A model generated the notes under the pieces. It did no database searches. It saw only the letters and a program-made list of their open reading frames with translations, and was not told the origin of the DNA. A program made the translations under genes and the position numbers. This document shows positions 50,327 through 59,500 of a stretch of 64,000 bases of DNA, one piece after another. The DNA comes from Gemmatimonadota bacterium (lineage in GTDB: Bacteria > Gemmatimonadota > Gemmatimonadetes > Longimicrobiales > Gaopeijiaceae): the NCBI GenBank assembly GCA_030428885.1, contig JAUIEJ010000004.1, forward strand, positions 124,001 to 188,000. The letters are read 5' to 3'. The first letter of the stretch is position 1. Every line of letters begins with the position of its first letter.

Positions 50327-52915
50327 TCAGGGCCGCAGCGTCCGCACCGGGTCGACCCGGGACGCCCGCAGGGTCGGGCCGGCCACCGACGCCAGGGCCA
50401 CCACGCCCAGGACCACGGGCACCACCACGAAGGTGACGGGGTCCCGGGCGTCGACCTCGAAGAGCAGGGTGTCCAGCACGCCCGACGCCGCCGCCGCGCC
50501 CGCGGCCCCCAGGAGGAGTCCCCCGAATACCGGCACCAACGCCCGGATCAGGGTGCCTCCCGCCACGGCTCCCGCCGGGGCGCCCAGGGCCCTGCGGATG
50601 CCGATCTCCCGGCGTCTCCGGGCCACCGCCGAGGCCGTCACGCCGTAGACCCCCACGGCCCCCAGGATCAGGGCCACCACCCCGAACAACGCCAGGAGTT
50701 GGGTCACGAGACGGGTGCTGCCCACGCTCTCGTCCACCAGTTGGTCCAGGGTCACCGCCCGGGAGAGGATCGCCCCGGGGTCCACCGATTTCACGGCGCC
50801 CTGGAGGGCGGCCAGGGTCGCGGCCGGATCGCCTCCCCCGCTCCGGGCCACCAGGTACATGCGGGCGAAGGGCCGCTGGGCCGCGGGACGATAGAACTCG
50901 GGAAAGGCCTCGTCCCGGACGTGGCTCTGGCGCACGTCGGCCACCACCCCCACCACCCGGAGGCGGTCCGGCTCGTCTCGCCCCACGAGGAGCGTGCGCC
51001 CCACGGGATCGTCGTCGCCGAACACCAGGCGGGCCAGGCTCTGGTTGACCACCGCCACCGGCTCCCCGCCGGCGTCGTCGCCGGCCTGGAAGGTGCGACC
51101 GGCGTGGCGCCGAACTCCCAGGGTCTCGAAATACCCCGGCGTCACGATGCGGAACGAACCCGAGGGCACCTCGTCGTCGGGGACCGTGGATCCCTCGCGA
51201 CGCACCGCCGACCACGCACCGCCCGGCGACATGGGCAGGAACATGATGGCGCCCCGGGCCTCCACGCCGGGTACGGCCCCCGCCGCCTCCAGCACCGCGT
51301 CCCAGTAGGCCGTGGTCTCGGCCGGCCCGGCCACCCGATCCGAGGTGGGGGCGACCCGCACCGCCACCACCCCGTCGGTCTCGAAGCCCGGGTCCACGGA
51401 CCGGAGGGCGGCGAAGCTCCGGAGCATGAGCCCGGCCGCCACCAGGAGCACCACCGACCCCGCCACCTCGGCGGTGACCAGGAGGGCGCTGAGCCGCTCC
51501 GCGCCCGGGCCCGCCCCGCGAGCGCGGCGCGCCAGCCCCCGCCCCCCCGCCAACCGCCACGCAGGAAGGAGCCCGGCCAGGAGCCCCGCCCCGGCGGCCG
51601 TCACCACGGCGTAGGCCACGGTGGCGCCCCCCAGGGTCCACTGGGACGCCCGGGGCATGCCCACCGGCAGCCGCCCCGCGCCCCAGGCGTGGAGGGCCCC
51701 GGCGAGGGCCAGGGCCACCGCTCCCCCCGCCGCCGCCAACAGCAGGCTCTCGAGCACGAGCTGGCCCACGAGCCGCCCCCGCCCGGCGCCCAGGGACGCC
51801 CGCACCGCCATCTCCGGGGCCCGGCGTTCGCCCTGGGCCAGACGGAGGTTGGCCACGTTGGCGCAGGCCAGGAGGAGCACGGCCAGCACCGCGGCGTAGA
51901 GCACGCCCAGGGGCCGGTCCACGGCCCCCAGGAGGTGGTCCCGGAGGGGGACCACCCGAATGGACGCCACGTCGTCGTCGGTGGCCGTGTATCCGCCCCG
52001 GGCCCACGCCGCCACCAGGGCCCGGCGCAGGTCGTCCCGGGCTTCGTCGACGGTGACGCCGGGCCGCAGGAGCGCGTTCACCGCCAGGGCCCGTCCCGCG
52101 AAGCGCTCGGCGTCCAGGGGCATGGGCGACCACGCCTCCCAGTCGGGCTCCATGGGCACGTGGTCGGGCCCCATGACGCCCACCACGGTGCGGAGCCGTT
52201 CCCCCACCTCCACGCGCCGCCCCACCACGGCGGGGTCGGCGCCGAACCGCCGCACCCAGAGGCCGTGGGAGAGGACCACGGCGTCGGCGGGCTCCACCTC
52301 GGCGTCGCCCCGCACGAATCCCCGTCCCAGGAGGGGTCGGGCCCCGAGCCCCTGGAAGTGGTCCCACGCCACCGTGGCGCCCCGCACCTCTTCGGCGGGA
52401 TCGGAGCCGGTGAAGGTGAAGAGGGTGCGCCCCCACGGCAGCACCCGCTCCACGGTGGAGGCTTCCTCGGCCAGGGCCTGGGCACCGGCCAGGTCGACGG
52501 AGAACAGCTCGTCGGGGTGCACCCGCACCAGACGCGAGGCGGCCTCGAAGGGGAGGTCCCGGAAGACCACCGCCTGCACCAGGGAGAAGACGGCCACGTT
52601 GACCCCCAGGGCCAGGCCCAGGGTCGCCACGGTGAGCCCCGAGGCCCCGGGGCGACGACGGACCGCCCGGAGCGCCTGCCCCAGGTCGGCCCCACGCCGG
52701 GCCGCCCACCCGCCGTCCCCGGCCCGGGCGCCACCCGTCATGCGGGGCAGGCTCCGGACCACCTGTCCCCAGTACCACAGGCGCGCGCTCACCGGCCCCT
52801 CGGCCCGCCGAAACCGGAGGTACTCCTCGTCCAGATCGCCTCGGACCGAGCCCGTGGGGTCCAGACGGTCCAGGAGCCAGCCGGCCACGGCCGGGGGCCG
52901 GCGCCGGGGGCTCAC
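50327..52915 (-). CDS. MacB/FtsX-type orphan ABC permease with N-terminal extension (ADOP type)
   Basis: This 862-residue permease of the 'duplicated orphan permease' type has two copies of the MacB periplasmic core plus FtsX membrane module and no ATPase next to it. The N-terminal ~75 residues (GWLLDRLDPTGSVRGDLDEEYLRFRRAEG) are the extra cytosolic region of PadR-linked members. The first MacB core follows helix LTVATLGLALGVNVAVFSLV, and FtsX helices are around VLYAAVLAVLLLACANVANL. The second half repeats the plan and ends TLRASRVDPVRTLRP. The GTG start at 52915 overlaps the PadR stop (GTGA). The substrate is unknown; relatives are linked to efflux or envelope stress. Confidence 0.9.
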   Translation of the reverse strand: MSPRRRPPAVAGWLLDRLDPTGSVRGDLDEEYLRFRRAEGPVSARLWYWGQVVRSLPRMTGGARAGDGGWAARRGADLGQALRAVRRRPGASGLTVATLGLALGVNVAVFSLVQAVVFRDLPFEAASRLVRVHPDELFSVDLAGAQALAEEASTVERVLPWGRTLFTFTGSDPAEEVRGATVAWDHFQGLGARPLLGRGFVRGDAEVEPADAVVLSHGLWVRRFGADPAVVGRRVEVGERLRTVVGVMGPDHVPMEPDWEAWSPMPLDAERFAGRALAVNALLRPGVTVDEARDDLRRALVAAWARGGYTATDDDVASIRVVPLRDHLLGAVDRPLGVLYAAVLAVLLLACANVANLRLAQGERRAPEMAVRASLGAGRGRLVGQLVLESLLLAAAGGAVALALAGALHAWGAGRLPVGMPRASQWTLGGATVAYAVVTAAGAGLLAGLLPAWRLAGGRGLARRARGAGPGAERLSALLVTAEVAGSVVLLVAAGLMLRSFAALRSVDPGFETDGVVAVRVAPTSDRVAGPAETTAYWDAVLEAAGAVPGVEARGAIMFLPMSPGGAWSAVRREGSTVPDDEVPSGSFRIVTPGYFETLGVRRHAGRTFQAGDDAGGEPVAVVNQSLARLVFGDDDPVGRTLLVGRDEPDRLRVVGVVADVRQSHVRDEAFPEFYRPAAQRPFARMYLVARSGGGDPAATLAALQGAVKSVDPGAILSRAVTLDQLVDESVGSTRLVTQLLALFGVVALILGAVGVYGVTASAVARRRREIGIRRALGAPAGAVAGGTLIRALVPVFGGLLLGAAGAAAASGVLDTLLFEVDARDPVTFVVVPVVLGVVALASVAGPTLRASRVDPVRTLRP

Positions 52916-53259
52916 GGGGTGTCTCCGTCGACGAGGGTCCCGGGGTCCAGGCCGTCCCACAGCGCACGATGGAGCTCCCGGGCTTCCCGGAGGGCCCGGG
53001 CCCCGGCCGGTTCCAGGCGGAAGAATCGGCGGGCCCGGCCCCTTCGTTCGGGGCTGCCGCCGTCCTGGAGCCGGGAGCCCACGAGCCCCTTGGCCTCCAG
53101 GCGCGAGAGGGTGGAATACACGGCGCCGATGGCCACGTCCCGCCCCGTGCGCGCCTCGATCTCCCGCCGCACCGTCATGCCGTACGCGTCGTCGCCGCAC
53201 CGCACCACGGCCAGGAGCACGTGCTCCTCGAAGGCCCCCAGCAACCCGTCGCTGCCCAT
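52912..53259 (-). CDS. PadR-family transcription regulator
   Basis: This 115-residue winged-helix repressor contains FEEHVLLAVVRCGDDAYGMTVRREIEA, a recognition region (VAIGAVYSTLSRLEAKGLVGSRL) and the RRFFRLEPAGARALREARE tail helix. The ATG at 53259 is preferred because GGAGG lies 5 bases upstream; an ATG at 53271 has no Shine-Dalgarno sequence and lies inside the operator repeat. It is cotranscribed with the orphan permease and presumably represses both through the adjacent palindrome. Confidence 0.9.
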   Translation of the reverse strand: MGSDGLLGAFEEHVLLAVVRCGDDAYGMTVRREIEARTGRDVAIGAVYSTLSRLEAKGLVGSRLQDGGSPERRGRARRFFRLEPAGARALREARELHRALWDGLDPGTLVDGDTP

Positions 53260-53270
53260 CCCCGCCTCCA

Positions 53271-53302
53271 TTCTACAATGACGTATTTTCTACATTGTAG
53301 AA
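53271..53302. promoter_or_regulatory. PadR operator: paired TTCTACA / TGTAGAA repeats
   Basis: TTCTACAATG (53271-53280) and CATTGTAGAA (53293-53302) are perfect 10-bp inverted arms. In addition TTCTACATTGTAGAA (53288-53302) is a 15-bp palindrome, so three half-sites are present. The AT-rich block stands out in this GC-rich window and sits directly upstream of padR, facing the divergent NlpE-like gene, so both could be controlled. Confidence 0.78.
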
Positions 53303-53359
53303 TATGGGACTGCCTCGCGCCAGAGGAACCCGGACCGGCGTCCCGGGGTGACGACATCC

Positions 53360-54166
53360 ATGACGATCCTCCCCCGCGCCCGCCCCATCCTCCCGTCCCT
53401 CGCCCTGGTGGCGGTGGGCACCCTGGTCCTCTCGAGCTGCGCCCCGGCCGACGGCGGCGACTCCGACGACCTGGGGGCCCCGTCGGCGGAAGCCCTGGCC
53501 GCGGTCCGGCCTCCGGCCACCTTCCGGGGCACCCTGCCCTGCGCCGACTGCCCCGGCATCCGCACCACCCTGGAGCTGACGGCCGACGGGGCGTCCACGA
53601 TCCACCGCCGCACCATCGAGGGCGAACCGGACCGGGACCCGGAGTTCACCGAGACCGGTCGGTGGGCGGTGGACGAGGGCGGGCGCGTGGTGGTCACGAG
53701 CGACGGCGGCGTCCTCTACTTCGCCTTCGACCGGAACGGGCTGGCGGCCCTGGATCGCTCCGGAGCCCCCTTCCCCTCCGACCTTCCCCGGGTCCTGGCT
53801 CGGGTGCCCGACTCGCCCATGGCCGAACTGGCCGGCACGGCGTGGCGCTTCGTGGAGCCGGCGCCGGCCGAGGGCGATGCCGCGGTGGCCGTGCCCACCC
53901 TGCGCTTCTCCCCCGACGGACGACTCACCGGGAGCGACGGGTGCAACGCCCTCACGGGTCCGTGGCGGGTGGCCGACGACGGCGCCCTCACCCTGGGCCC
54001 CCTGGCCTCCACCCGCCGCGCTTGCCCCGGCGAGGGCGATGCGGTGGCCCGGGCCGTGGGAACCGCCCTCACCGCCACGGCGGCCTACCGGATCACCGCC
54101 GACGCCACCCTGGAGCTCCTGGACGCCGGGGGCGAGCCCGTGGCCCGACTGCGGCCCGCCCCCTGA
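53360..54166 (+). CDS. Lipoprotein with NlpE-like and META (HslJ-like) domains
   Basis: The 268-residue lipoprotein has a signal ending LSSC (lipobox). An NlpE N-terminal-type barrel with the CxxC motif (TFRGTLPCADCPGIRTTLELTADG) follows, and a C-terminal META domain (LAGTAWRFVEP, TLRFSPDGRLTGSDGCNALTGPW, PLASTRRACPG). NlpE senses surface contact and envelope stress in E. coli, and META proteins are linked to outer-membrane quality and resistance to novobiocin-type drugs. The ATG at 53360 is used; a GTG at 53348 is an alternative. It is divergent from padR across the operator, between two orphan permeases. Confidence 0.87.
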   Translation: MTILPRARPILPSLALVAVGTLVLSSCAPADGGDSDDLGAPSAEALAAVRPPATFRGTLPCADCPGIRTTLELTADGASTIHRRTIEGEPDRDPEFTETGRWAVDEGGRVVVTSDGGVLYFAFDRNGLAALDRSGAPFPSDLPRVLARVPDSPMAELAGTAWRFVEPAPAEGDAAVAVPTLRFSPDGRLTGSDGCNALTGPWRVADDGALTLGPLASTRRACPGEGDAVARAVGTALTATAAYRITADATLELLDAGGEPVARLRPAP

Positions 54167-54191
54167 CGGCCCACTCCGGCCACGGCCCGAT

Positions 54192-56648
54192 CTAGTCGGC
54201 CCGCAACGCCCGACTCGGGTTCACGCCGGCGGCCCGGAGGGCGGGAATCCAGCTCGCCGCCGCCGCCACCACCACCAACGCCACGGCCACCCCCCCGTAG
54301 GTCACCGGGTCCATGGCGCTCACCCCGAAGAGCACCGACTCCATGACCCGGCTCATGACCGCGGCGGCCAGGAGTCCCAGAGCCACGCCCACGCCGGACA
54401 GGACCAGGCCCTGGCGCAGCACCATGCCCCGCACCGACGGGGCCGACGCCCCCAGGGCCATGCGCACGCCGATCTCCCGGGTGCGCTGGGACACGACGTA
54501 CGAGATGACGCCGTAGATCCCCACCAGCCCCAGGAGGAGGGCGATGCCCGACGCCGCGCCCAGCATGCCCATGGTGAACGACGTCCGGGCCGTGGACGAT
54601 TCGAAGACGTCGGTCATGGTCCGGGGACTCGCCATGGGAATCCGGGGATTCACGGCTCGGATCTCCCGGCGCAGCACCGGAACGAAGGCCAGGGGATCGC
54701 CCTGGACCCGGACCACGATGTCGCGGTTTCGGTTGGTCTGGGTGTTCTCTCCCGCCGACGTCACCATGGGGAAGTACACCATCTGGGGCGCCGCCTCGGC
54801 CAGGCCGTTCTGCCGCACGTCGTCCACCACCCCCACGATGCGGTACCAGTCCTCCTCGGGGGCGCCGAAGCGCACGCCGCGCCCCAGGGGGCTGGAGTCG
54901 GGCCACCACTCCTCGGCGAAGCTCCGACTCACCAGGGCGCTCCGGGTCCCGTCGGCGCCGTCGCCGGGCTGGAAGGCCCGCCCCTCCAGCACGTCCATGC
55001 CCAGGGCCTCCACGTACCCGGCGTCGGCCTGGGGCAGCGACGCGAAGATGGGCAACTCGTCGGGACCCCGGGGATGGTCTTCCACCGACATGCCGCCGAA
55101 CGACATGCCGGCGCCGCCCAGGGGCACGGCCGACCCCCACCCCACCGCCACCACGCCGGGCTGCTGAGCCAGGCGGTCGCGCACGGTGCGGAAGAAGGTC
55201 TCGGTCTCCTCCCACCCCTGGATCTCCCCGGGCGGCACCGTGACCCGGGCGGTGAGCACGCCCTCGGGCTCGAAGCCCGGATCCACCGCCCGGAGCGCCA
55301 GGAAGCTCCGGAGCATGAGGCCCGACCCCACCAGGAGCACCAGGGCCAGCGCCACCTGGGTCACCACCAGGCCGTTGCGCAGCCGGTGGCGGTCCTTGCC
55401 GCCGGTGGCCCCCCGGGCGCCGCCCCCGTCCCGGAGCTGACCCGCCAGGTCCTCCACGCCGTAGCGCATGAGGGGGAACAGGCTGAAGAACGCCGCCGCT
55501 GCCAGCGCCAGAAGCGCCGTGAAGCCCAGCACCCGGAGGTCGAGGCCGATCTCGTCCATGCGGGGCAGGTCGGAGGGAATGAACGCCGCCGTGACCCGGA
55601 TCGACAGGCTGGCCACCGCCAGGCCCAGGAGTCCCCCGGCCACGGCCAGGACGAGGCTCTCGGCCGCGAAACCCCGGAGCACCTGCCAGCGCCCGGCGCC
55701 CACGGCCACCCGCAGAGCCAACTCCCGCTGCCGCCCCTCGGCCCGCACCAGGAGGAGGTTGGCCACGTTGGCGCAGGCGATGAGGAGCACGAAGGCCACC
55801 GTGCCCAGGAGGATCCACAGCGTGCGGCTCACGTCGCCCACCAGGGAGTCCTTCAGGGAGAGGATCCGGGGCCGGATCTGCACGCCCATGAGGAACTCGG
55901 CGCCCCCGTCGCCGGGCAGGAACTCGGTGAGGCGTCCCAGGAGATTGGTGAGTTCGGCCTGGACCGTCTCCACCGTTTCGCCGTCGGCCATGCGGGCCAC
56001 GCCCTGGGCGAAGAAGGCCGCCACGGGCGCCTGGGTCTCGTCGAGCACCAGGGGCGTCCAGAAACGGGCCGACCGATCGGGGTAGCCGAAGTCGGCGGGC
56101 ATGACGCCCACGATCTCCCGAGTGGTGCCGTTCAGGTCGACGGTGGTGCCGATGACCTCGGGGTCGGCGCCGAACGACGAGCGCCACAGCCCGTCGCTCA
56201 ATACGAGCACCTGGGCCCCGCCCGGCTGGCCCTCTTCGTCGGTGAAGGTGCGACCCCGGGCCGCCGACACCCCCAGGGTGGAGAAGAAGCTGGGCGTCGC
56301 CACCTGCCCCAGGATCCGCTCCGGCTCGCCGTCCCGCACCAGGTTGGCCGACGACTGGGTGAACATGGCCACGGACGCGAGGGTCTGGGCCCGGTCCCGG
56401 TAGAGAAAGTGGAGACCCGCCGACTGGGGCAGCTCGTCCTGGCCGTCCCGCCCCAGGGCCTGGATCGACACCAGCTCGTGGGGGTCGGGCAGGGGCAGGG
56501 GCCGGAGCAGCACCCCGTCCACCAGGGTGAACACCGCCGTGTTGGCGCCGATGCCCAGGCCCACGGTGAGCACGGCCACGGCCGTGAAGCCCGGCCTGCG
56601 CAGAAGGCTCCGCGCCGCCAGTCGGAGATCTCGCCAGAATCCACCCAT
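54192..56648 (-). CDS. MacB/FtsX-type orphan ABC permease (ADOP type, short N-terminus)
   Basis: The 818-residue permease begins MGGFWRDLRLAARSLLRRPGFTAVAVLTVGLGIGANTAVF, the usual start of these duplicated permeases, without the extra N-terminal region of the neighbour at 50327. Two MacB-core plus FtsX units follow (second unit helix NGLVVTQVALALVLLVGSGLML), ending ALRAAGVNPSRALRAD. No ATPase or PadR gene adjoins it. The ATG has GGAGG 8 bases upstream. It is distinct in sequence from the other permease, so it is not a recent tandem copy. Confidence 0.92.
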   Translation of the reverse strand: MGGFWRDLRLAARSLLRRPGFTAVAVLTVGLGIGANTAVFTLVDGVLLRPLPLPDPHELVSIQALGRDGQDELPQSAGLHFLYRDRAQTLASVAMFTQSSANLVRDGEPERILGQVATPSFFSTLGVSAARGRTFTDEEGQPGGAQVLVLSDGLWRSSFGADPEVIGTTVDLNGTTREIVGVMPADFGYPDRSARFWTPLVLDETQAPVAAFFAQGVARMADGETVETVQAELTNLLGRLTEFLPGDGGAEFLMGVQIRPRILSLKDSLVGDVSRTLWILLGTVAFVLLIACANVANLLLVRAEGRQRELALRVAVGAGRWQVLRGFAAESLVLAVAGGLLGLAVASLSIRVTAAFIPSDLPRMDEIGLDLRVLGFTALLALAAAAFFSLFPLMRYGVEDLAGQLRDGGGARGATGGKDRHRLRNGLVVTQVALALVLLVGSGLMLRSFLALRAVDPGFEPEGVLTARVTVPPGEIQGWEETETFFRTVRDRLAQQPGVVAVGWGSAVPLGGAGMSFGGMSVEDHPRGPDELPIFASLPQADAGYVEALGMDVLEGRAFQPGDGADGTRSALVSRSFAEEWWPDSSPLGRGVRFGAPEEDWYRIVGVVDDVRQNGLAEAAPQMVYFPMVTSAGENTQTNRNRDIVVRVQGDPLAFVPVLRREIRAVNPRIPMASPRTMTDVFESSTARTSFTMGMLGAASGIALLLGLVGIYGVISYVVSQRTREIGVRMALGASAPSVRGMVLRQGLVLSGVGVALGLLAAAVMSRVMESVLFGVSAMDPVTYGGVAVALVVVAAAASWIPALRAAGVNPSRALRAD

Positions 56649-56727
56649 CGTCCCGTCCTCCCGGAGTACCCACGATGTCTATATAGCCCTCGACTCCTGA
56701 ATCTATGGGATGCCGCTCCCCGGGAAA

Positions 56728-56756
56728 GGCGTTGCCCGGCCGCGTCACGCAACGCC
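56728..56756 (+). promoter_or_regulatory. 8-bp-arm inverted repeat before the first serpin gene
   Basis: GGCGTTGC and GCAACGCC flank a 13-nt spacer, 45 bp upstream of the ATG. The arms contain the GTTGC/GCAAC half-sites, but the gap is 13 rather than 6. It may be a leader hairpin or a distinct site. A weak sigma-54-like element (CGGGAAAGGCGTTGCC, 56721-56736) overlaps the left arm. Confidence 0.35.
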
Positions 56757-56800
56757 CGCGTCGTTCGTTCTCCGACAAAGCCACCTGGAACGGAGTCCCC

Positions 56801-58117
56801 ATGCGTTCGACCCGCGCCCCCGCCCTTTTCCACCGCCGCCCCCTGCGCGCCGCCCGGGCCGCGGCCGGCGCCCTCGCCGCCGCCCTGCTCCTCGCCTGCG
56901 GCGACTCGACCGGTCCGGGCGACGGCGATGCCATCACGACCCTCCCCCGGGAGCTCTCGGCCGCCGAGGTCGAGATCGTCTCCCGCTCCGGGGGCTTCGG
57001 CCTGGACCTCATGGCCCGGGTCGCCGCCACCGACGAGCGCGACAACCTGGTGCTGTCGCCCCTGAGCGCCTCCATGGCCCTGGGCATGACCCTGAACGGC
57101 ACGGCCGGCACCACCTTCGACGGCATGCGGACCGCCCTGGGCTTCGACGGCCTGAGCCAGAGCGAGATCAACGACGGCTACCGGGACCTCATCGACCTCC
57201 TCACCGACCTGGACCCGGCGGTCACCTTCGGCATCGGCAACGCGGTGTGGGCCAACGAGGAGTTCCCGTTCCATGCGAGCTTCTTCGACACGGTGACGGC
57301 GGCCTTCGACGCCGCCGTGGAGACCGCCGACTTCGCCGCCCCCTCCACCCTCGACGCCATCAACGGCTGGGTGGACGACGCCACCGAGGGCTTCATTCCG
57401 GTTCTCCTGTCCGAGCTGGATCCGGATCTGAAGATGATCCTCCTGAACGCGATCTACCTCGACGCGTCGTGGACCGAGTCGTTCGATCCCGCCGACACCC
57501 GTTCGTCGTCGTTCCGCCGGGCCGACGGGAGCGACGTCACCGTCGACCTCATGACCCGCACCGAGGTGGAGCTGCCCTATGCCGCCACCAACGAGTACGT
57601 GGCGGTGGAGCTGCCCTACGGGGGCGGAGCCTTCGCCATGCTGGTGCTGGTGCCCCACTCGTCGCTGGACGTCCGCACCGTGATCCAGGGCTTCGACGCC
57701 GCCGCCTGGAACGCGCTGGTGGCCGACCTCGACCCCCTCACCCTCGATCTGGTGAGTCTGCCGAAGTTCACCGTAGCCCACGACGCCTTCCTGAACCCGG
57801 TGCTCGCCGACATGGGCATGGCCGAAGCGTTCACCGCCGACGCCGACTTCACGAACCTCTCGCCCGAAGGCGACCACCTCTGCATCGACTTCGTGCGCCA
57901 GAAGACGTTCATCGAGGTCGACGAGCTGGGCACCAAGGCCGCCGCAGCCACCGCCGTGGGCATCGGCCCCGATTCGTTCCTGGGCGTCGAAGCGAACCGC
58001 CCGTTCTTCTTCGCGATCCGGGAGCGCCTGAGCGGCACGCTGCTGTTCACCGGGATCATCGGCGATCCCACCCTCGAAGACGCGGGTCCCCAGGAGGGCG
58101 AGGGCATGTGCCATTGA
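56801..58117 (+). CDS. Serpin (lipoprotein serine-protease-inhibitor family), copy 1
   Basis: This 438-residue serpin has a lipoprotein signal (AAALLLACGDS, lipobox LLAC). Serpin hallmarks are NLVLSPLSASMALGMTLNGT (helix B), LLNAIYLDASWTESFDPADT, a typical VELPYGGGAFAMLVLVP and PFFFAIRERLSGTLLFTGIIGDP. The reactive-loop hinge EVDELGTKAAAATAVG is of the inhibitory type. Counting P17 at the hinge Glu puts Asp-Ser at P1-P1' (GPDSFLG), if the loop has standard length. It is probably anchored at the cell surface to trap foreign or own proteases. The ATG at 56801 has CGGAG 5 bases upstream. A second serpin follows 77 bp downstream. Confidence 0.94.
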   Translation: MRSTRAPALFHRRPLRAARAAAGALAAALLLACGDSTGPGDGDAITTLPRELSAAEVEIVSRSGGFGLDLMARVAATDERDNLVLSPLSASMALGMTLNGTAGTTFDGMRTALGFDGLSQSEINDGYRDLIDLLTDLDPAVTFGIGNAVWANEEFPFHASFFDTVTAAFDAAVETADFAAPSTLDAINGWVDDATEGFIPVLLSELDPDLKMILLNAIYLDASWTESFDPADTRSSSFRRADGSDVTVDLMTRTEVELPYAATNEYVAVELPYGGGAFAMLVLVPHSSLDVRTVIQGFDAAAWNALVADLDPLTLDLVSLPKFTVAHDAFLNPVLADMGMAEAFTADADFTNLSPEGDHLCIDFVRQKTFIEVDELGTKAAAATAVGIGPDSFLGVEANRPFFFAIRERLSGTLLFTGIIGDPTLEDAGPQEGEGMCH

Positions 58118-58194
58118 GCCGCCCCAGTTCCCGCCCTCGTTTCCCGCCCCGACCTGCCCGCACTCCCCGACCCCCGTCCTCTCCGGAGTCCCTC

Positions 58195-59493
58195 GTGAGC
58201 CTCTCCACCCTTCCCCGCCGCCTCGCCGCTCTCGCCCTCCTGGGCGCCACTGCGGCCGTCAGCGCCTGTGACGACTCCACCGGCCCCGGCCAGGACGGCG
58301 ACGGCGCCGAACCCATCACCTCCCTTCCCCGCGCCCTCACCGCCGGCGAGGAGGAGCTCATCGCCCGGAGTACGGCCTTCGGCATCGAACTCCTGGGCCG
58401 CACCGTGGCCGCCGACGACCGCCCCAACGTGGTGCTCTCGCCCCTGAGCGCCTCCATGGCCCTGGGCATGACCCTCAACGGCGCCGCCGGCGGCACCTTC
58501 GACGCCATGCGCTCGACCCTGGGCTTCGACGGCATGACCCAGTCCGAGATCAACGACGGTTACGCGAGCCTCATCGAACTCCTCACCACCCTCGATCCCG
58601 ACGTGGAGTTCGGCATCGCCAACGCCCTGTGGGCCAACGACGGGTTCCCCTTCCATCCGGCGTTCTTCGACGCCGTGAGCCAGTCGTTCGACGCCGAGGT
58701 GCAGACCCTGGACTTCGCCCTCCCCTCGACCCTCGACGCCATCAACGGCTGGGCCGACGACGCGACCCAGGGGTTGATCCCCGAGGTGCTGGAGGAGCTG
58801 GATCCCGATCTCGTGATGCTGCTCATGAACGCCATCTTCTTCGACGGCGCGTGGACCGAGTCGTTCGATCCCGCCGACACCCGGCCCGGAACCTTCACCC
58901 GGGCCGACGGCAGCACCGTCACCGTCGACCTCATGACGGCCGCCAACGTGGACTTCCCCCTGGCGTTCGGCCCGACGTGGAACGCGGTGGAGCTGCCCTA
59001 CGGCGGGGGCGCCTTCGCCATGACGGTGGTGGTGCCCGTGGGCGACGTCCGGACCATGGTGGCCGACTGGACCCCCGCGGACTGGGCCGACGTCCGGGCC
59101 CGGATGGCCGAGGTGGAGGTCGACGGCCTCTGGATCCCCAAGTTCACGATCCAGTACGACGCCTTCCTGAACCCGGTCCTGGCCGACATGGGCATGGAGG
59201 TGGCGTTCAACCCCGGGGCCGACTTCTCCAACCTCTCCCCCCGGGGCAACGAGCTCTGCATCGATTTCGTGCGGCAGAAGACCTTCATCGAGGTCGACGA
59301 GGTGGGCACGAAGGCGGCGGCGGTGACCACGGTGGGCATCGGCCCCACGTCGTTCCTGGGACTCCGGGCCGACCGCCCCTTCTTCTTCGCCATCCACGAG
59401 CGGCTCAGCGGAACCCTGCTCTTCACGGGAGTCATCGGCGACCCCACGGTGGAGGACTCGGGGCCGGCTCCAGGCGAGGGAGGATGCCACTGA
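58195..59493 (+). CDS. Serpin (lipoprotein), copy 2
   Basis: This 432-residue paralogue of the upstream gene shares long identical stretches (SPLSASMALGMTLNG, TESFDPADT, IDFVRQKTFIEVDE). The lipobox is VSAC in ATAAVSACDDS. The hinge EVDEVGTKAAAVTTVG has a Val at P9, where inhibitory serpins prefer small residues, but is otherwise inhibitory in type. The same counting gives Thr-Ser at P1-P1' (GPTSFLG), so the two copies probably target different proteases. It starts at a GTG at 58195 with GGAG 6 bases upstream; the frame stays open far upstream but overlaps copy 1 out of phase. It converges with the hemolysin III gene 7 bp away. Confidence 0.93.
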   Translation: MSLSTLPRRLAALALLGATAAVSACDDSTGPGQDGDGAEPITSLPRALTAGEEELIARSTAFGIELLGRTVAADDRPNVVLSPLSASMALGMTLNGAAGGTFDAMRSTLGFDGMTQSEINDGYASLIELLTTLDPDVEFGIANALWANDGFPFHPAFFDAVSQSFDAEVQTLDFALPSTLDAINGWADDATQGLIPEVLEELDPDLVMLLMNAIFFDGAWTESFDPADTRPGTFTRADGSTVTVDLMTAANVDFPLAFGPTWNAVELPYGGGAFAMTVVVPVGDVRTMVADWTPADWADVRARMAEVEVDGLWIPKFTIQYDAFLNPVLADMGMEVAFNPGADFSNLSPRGNELCIDFVRQKTFIEVDEVGTKAAAVTTVGIGPTSFLGLRADRPFFFAIHERLSGTLLFTGVIGDPTVEDSGPAPGEGGCH

Positions 59494-59500
59494 GCGGAGG

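Noticed and set aside
56728-56756. A fourth GTTGC/GCAAC activator site before the serpins
   Set aside because: The half-sites are 13 bases apart instead of 6, so the same dimer should not bind. It is kept only as an inverted repeat.
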